DNA from: Arcobacter sp. LA11
GTDB lineage: Bacteria > Campylobacterota > Campylobacteria > Campylobacterales > Arcobacteraceae
Reading direction: 5' to 3'
Assembly: GCF_001895145.1 (NCBI RefSeq)
Contig: NZ_BDIR01000005.1
Location: 248,001-312,000, forward strand
DNA: 64,000 nt
The translations under genes were made by a program, and so were the position numbers. Positions 61,928 to 64,000 of the stretch are shown in pieces. Within the stretch, counting starts at the first letter, position 1. Every line of letters begins with the position of its first letter. Under the pieces are notes generated by a model. That model was given only the letters and a program-made list of their open reading frames with translations, was not told the DNA's origin and did no database searches.

Positions 61928-63826
61928 ATGAAAAGATTTAACATTATTTTAGTTTTATTAGGGATTCTTACATTTTCATACGCAGATATAAATGTTGAAA
62001 AAGAAGTAAAAGTATTTGAAGAAAATACAAATGATAAAATAGTTGAAGAGATTATTGATTTAGAAAAAGAGTTTAAAAATAATACTTCTATTATTTTAAA
62101 AAAACTACTTAAAGCTAAGAAAATACCATCTACTCTAAGTAGAAACCTTACCAAGAAATACTATAGAAACTTTGATTATTCTACTTTTTGGGTTAATAAA
62201 GAAGGTATTAAGCCAATGGCTTTTTCTTTAATAAAATCAATAGAAGAAGATGAAGTATTAAAACCATATAATCAAAAACTTTTTAAATTAAATAAAATTA
62301 ATGAAACAATTAATTCTATTCAAACAGATGAAAATATTGACTTAAAAAAATTATTAACTCTAGATATTATGTTAACTAGTACTTACCATGAATATATGAG
62401 ATATCTATCAAGAGGATTTATTGATTGGAAAAAGTTCCAAACAAAATTAAAAAGCTTAAATGAAAAAAAAGAAATAATTGCAAACTGGAAAAAATATAGT
62501 GTTAAAAAGAATATTAGAAAGCTACTATATGAAGCAGTAAAAAATGACAATATTTTTACTGCAATAGATCAAGTAAATTATACTTTCCCAAAAGCAAAAG
62601 AACTATCAAATTTAATTAAAGAATATGAAAAAATTGCACAAGATGGTGGTTATGTAAAAATACCAAAGATTAAAAAATCTTTAAAAAAAGGAAATTATTA
62701 TCCTGAAATTAAAATTTTAAGACAAAGATTACTTCAAAGTAAAGATTTAGAAACTACAAATTGTATAGAAAAAGAAGAAAAAAAAATTAATCTTATAGAA
62801 GAAAATTTATTTAAAAAAGAACCTCAAATTGTTACTACTCAACTTGATAAAGAAACAGCAACAGTAGAAATTAAAAAAGAGCCTGACACTCCAATAAAGG
62901 ATTGTTTAGAGTTATATGATGAAAATGTTTTTCAAGCAGTAAAATCTTTTCAAAAAAATCATGGTCTAGTTCAAGATGGGGTTGTTGGAAGAAATACTGT
63001 TTCTAGATTAAATATCTCTATAGAGAAAAAGATTAAAAAAATGAGAATCAATCTTGAGAGAATGAGATGGATGCCTAGAACTTTGGGAGAAAAATATTTA
63101 ATTGTAAATATTCCTGATTATAAATTAAAAATGTATAATAATGGAGAAAAAAAACTAGATATGGCTGTTGTTGTAGGTGAATATAAAAATCCTACACCTA
63201 TTTTTAGTCATAAAATGTCATCAATTGTTTTAAATCCATATTGGAGAATACCTCAAAGAATTGTAAAAAGAGAAATTATTCCTAAACTTGTTGAAGATCC
63301 AAATTATCTAACAGACAGAGATATCAAAGTATTTGAAAATTGGAGTCATAAATCAATGGAATTTGATATGCAAAATGTTGATTGGAGTATGTATTTAGAT
63401 AATGATTTAATAGGAAACACACAACAAGCACCAATGAGATTTATTCAAATACCTAGTAACCAAAATCCTTTAGGAAGAATGAAGTTTATGTTTCCAAATA
63501 GATACTCTGTTTATTTACATGATACTCCATACAAAAGACTCTTTAAAAACAATAAAAGAGCTTATTCTCATGGTTGTATTAGACTATCAAGACCTCATGA
63601 CTTATTAAAAACAATTGCAGAAGAGGATTCAAGAGTTGATTACACAAAAGCTAAAGAAATTTTAAATGATATAGAAAAAACTGATTTAGATTTAACTAAG
63701 AAGATTCCTGTACATATTGTATATTTAACATCATGGATTGATGATAATGGAAAAGTACAATTTAGAGATGATATTTATAGATATGATAGAATGCAAGGTA
63801 ACCTTTTATATAAAAAGGCCCTTTAA
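61928..63826 (+). CDS. L,D-transpeptidase of the YcbB/LdtD type
   Basis: 632 residues. A signal peptide (about 1-20, LVLLGILTFSYA), a long scaffold domain, a peptidoglycan-binding-1 helix bundle (about 333-362, VFQAVKSFQKNHGLVQDGVVGRNTVSRLN) and the YkuD catalytic domain with RAYSHGCIRLSRP (Cys about 547). The domain order matches YcbB, which makes 3-3 cross-links in peptidoglycan. It is longer than many relatives because of a Lys/Glu-rich insert near residue 300. Confidence 0.88.
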   Translation: MKRFNIILVLLGILTFSYADINVEKEVKVFEENTNDKIVEEIIDLEKEFKNNTSIILKKLLKAKKIPSTLSRNLTKKYYRNFDYSTFWVNKEGIKPMAFSLIKSIEEDEVLKPYNQKLFKLNKINETINSIQTDENIDLKKLLTLDIMLTSTYHEYMRYLSRGFIDWKKFQTKLKSLNEKKEIIANWKKYSVKKNIRKLLYEAVKNDNIFTAIDQVNYTFPKAKELSNLIKEYEKIAQDGGYVKIPKIKKSLKKGNYYPEIKILRQRLLQSKDLETTNCIEKEEKKINLIEENLFKKEPQIVTTQLDKETATVEIKKEPDTPIKDCLELYDENVFQAVKSFQKNHGLVQDGVVGRNTVSRLNISIEKKIKKMRINLERMRWMPRTLGEKYLIVNIPDYKLKMYNNGEKKLDMAVVVGEYKNPTPIFSHKMSSIVLNPYWRIPQRIVKREIIPKLVEDPNYLTDRDIKVFENWSHKSMEFDMQNVDWSMYLDNDLIGNTQQAPMRFIQIPSNQNPLGRMKFMFPNRYSVYLHDTPYKRLFKNNKRAYSHGCIRLSRPHDLLKTIAEEDSRVDYTKAKEILNDIEKTDLDLTKKIPVHIVYLTSWIDDNGKVQFRDDIYRYDRMQGNLLYKKAL

Positions 63827-63828
63827 CT

Positions 63829-64000
63829 TTAATTGAAAGAGAAGTTTTTTAACTTCTTTTTTATGTCATCAACTTCTCTATTTGTAAAGAAATATTTGTC
63901 TTCTACTATATATTTCATAAATCTAACTTCTGCATTTGTAAAACCATCTAATTCTTTCTCTTTTACAGAAGTTTCTTTATTATGAATTCTAACACGTTTT
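63829..64000 (-). CDS. C-terminal part of a gene running off the window
   Basis: Open from the window edge to TAA at 63829-63831: 56 codons, ending ...KRVRIHNKETSVKEKELDGF, then TNAEVRFMKYIVEDKYFFTN and REVDDIKKKLKNFSFN. It is charged and helical, but too short to identify. Confidence 0.55.
   Translation of the reverse strand, partial: KRVRIHNKETSVKEKELDGFTNAEVRFMKYIVEDKYFFTNREVDDIKKKLKNFSFN
63836..63862 (+). terminator. Terminator after the L,D-transpeptidase gene
   Basis: AGAAGTT-TTTT-AACTTCT extended by a G-U and three A-U pairs, then T residues, begins ten bases after the transpeptidase stop. It lies inside the 3' end of the opposing gene. Confidence 0.55.

Noticed and set aside
1-64000. 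tRNA, rRNA, tmRNA or CRISPR array
   Set aside because: No cloverleaf-like sequence, no rRNA core sequence and no regularly spaced repeats were seen by eye; a tRNAscan or Infernal run would be decisive.

Overview
The window is very AT-rich chromosomal DNA from a member of the Campylobacterota, most probably the Arcobacter group. The evidence is gene content and order: cbpA-hspR facing ftsZ-ftsA-ppiD; rplI-hslV-hslU; tatD-mltD-rlpA-hisB-kdsC-lptC-lptA-engB; ubiX-coaD-tmk-hisS-speA-cysE; and katA next to an ankyrin gene. These are arrangements I recall from Campylobacter and relatives. Coding density is very high, many genes overlap by 1-14 bases, and at least twelve genes appear to start with TTG. 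I see no rRNA, tRNA, CRISPR array or insertion sequence.

Layout. 0-2 kb: a stand-alone MnmC oxidoreductase with a rhodanese-like gene (minus strand). 1.8-3.1 kb: heat-shock pair cbpA-hspR, whose promoter carries a HAIR operator. 3.2-10.7 kb (minus): division genes ftsZ and ftsA, a PpiD-like chaperone, a RecD2-like helicase, an ArsC-family reductase and fliW. 10.8-16.2 kb (plus): a repeat-built FliK-like protein, FlhX, an MreD-like protein, PBP2 and FliP, mixing flagellar export with cell elongation. 16.2-22.7 kb: a cupin, a 33-codon membrane ORF, and a TolC/adaptor/RND efflux operon whose pump gene is split in two by one in-frame stop, ending with a DsrE-family gene. 22.7-32.0 kb (minus): a roughly 9.3 kb string of envelope genes (TatD, MltD, RlpA, KdsC, LptC, LptA), hisB, engB, a GNAT enzyme and a large hybrid histidine kinase. 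32.0-34.4 kb (minus): HslUV protease and ribosomal protein L9. 34.4-35.4 kb: a truncated secreted-protein remnant beside a serine-recombinase homologue that lacks its catalytic serine; this is the one patch that looks like accessory DNA. 35.6-41.8 kb (plus): ubiX, coaD, tmk, hisS, speA, cysE and a TauE/SafE exporter. 41.8-46.3 kb (minus): a degenerate aconitase homologue, then an ankyrin protein and catalase. 46.5-51.1 kb (plus): uvrA, a DUF309 gene and a diguanylate cyclase. 51.6-57.1 kb (plus): a CNNM-type protein preceded by a short leader ORF, a Kbp-like BON-LysM protein, DUF937 and YegP-like proteins, a HerA-like ATPase and a HugZ-like protein. 57.1-64 kb: a MerR regulator facing a BCCT transporter across stacked operators, PdxH, a DTW-domain enzyme, two uncharacterised proteins, an L,D-transpeptidase and the end of a gene running off the window.

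The items most worth following up are the aconitase homologue that has lost a cluster ligand and two catalytic histidines (41762-44290), the Ser-to-Asn serine recombinase (34729-35370), tatD with an apparent ATA start (30905-31693), the pump split by one in-frame stop (20486-20500), the leader ORF before the CNNM gene (51573-51635), and the paired sensors that share a periplasmic domain but have kinase and diguanylate cyclase outputs.
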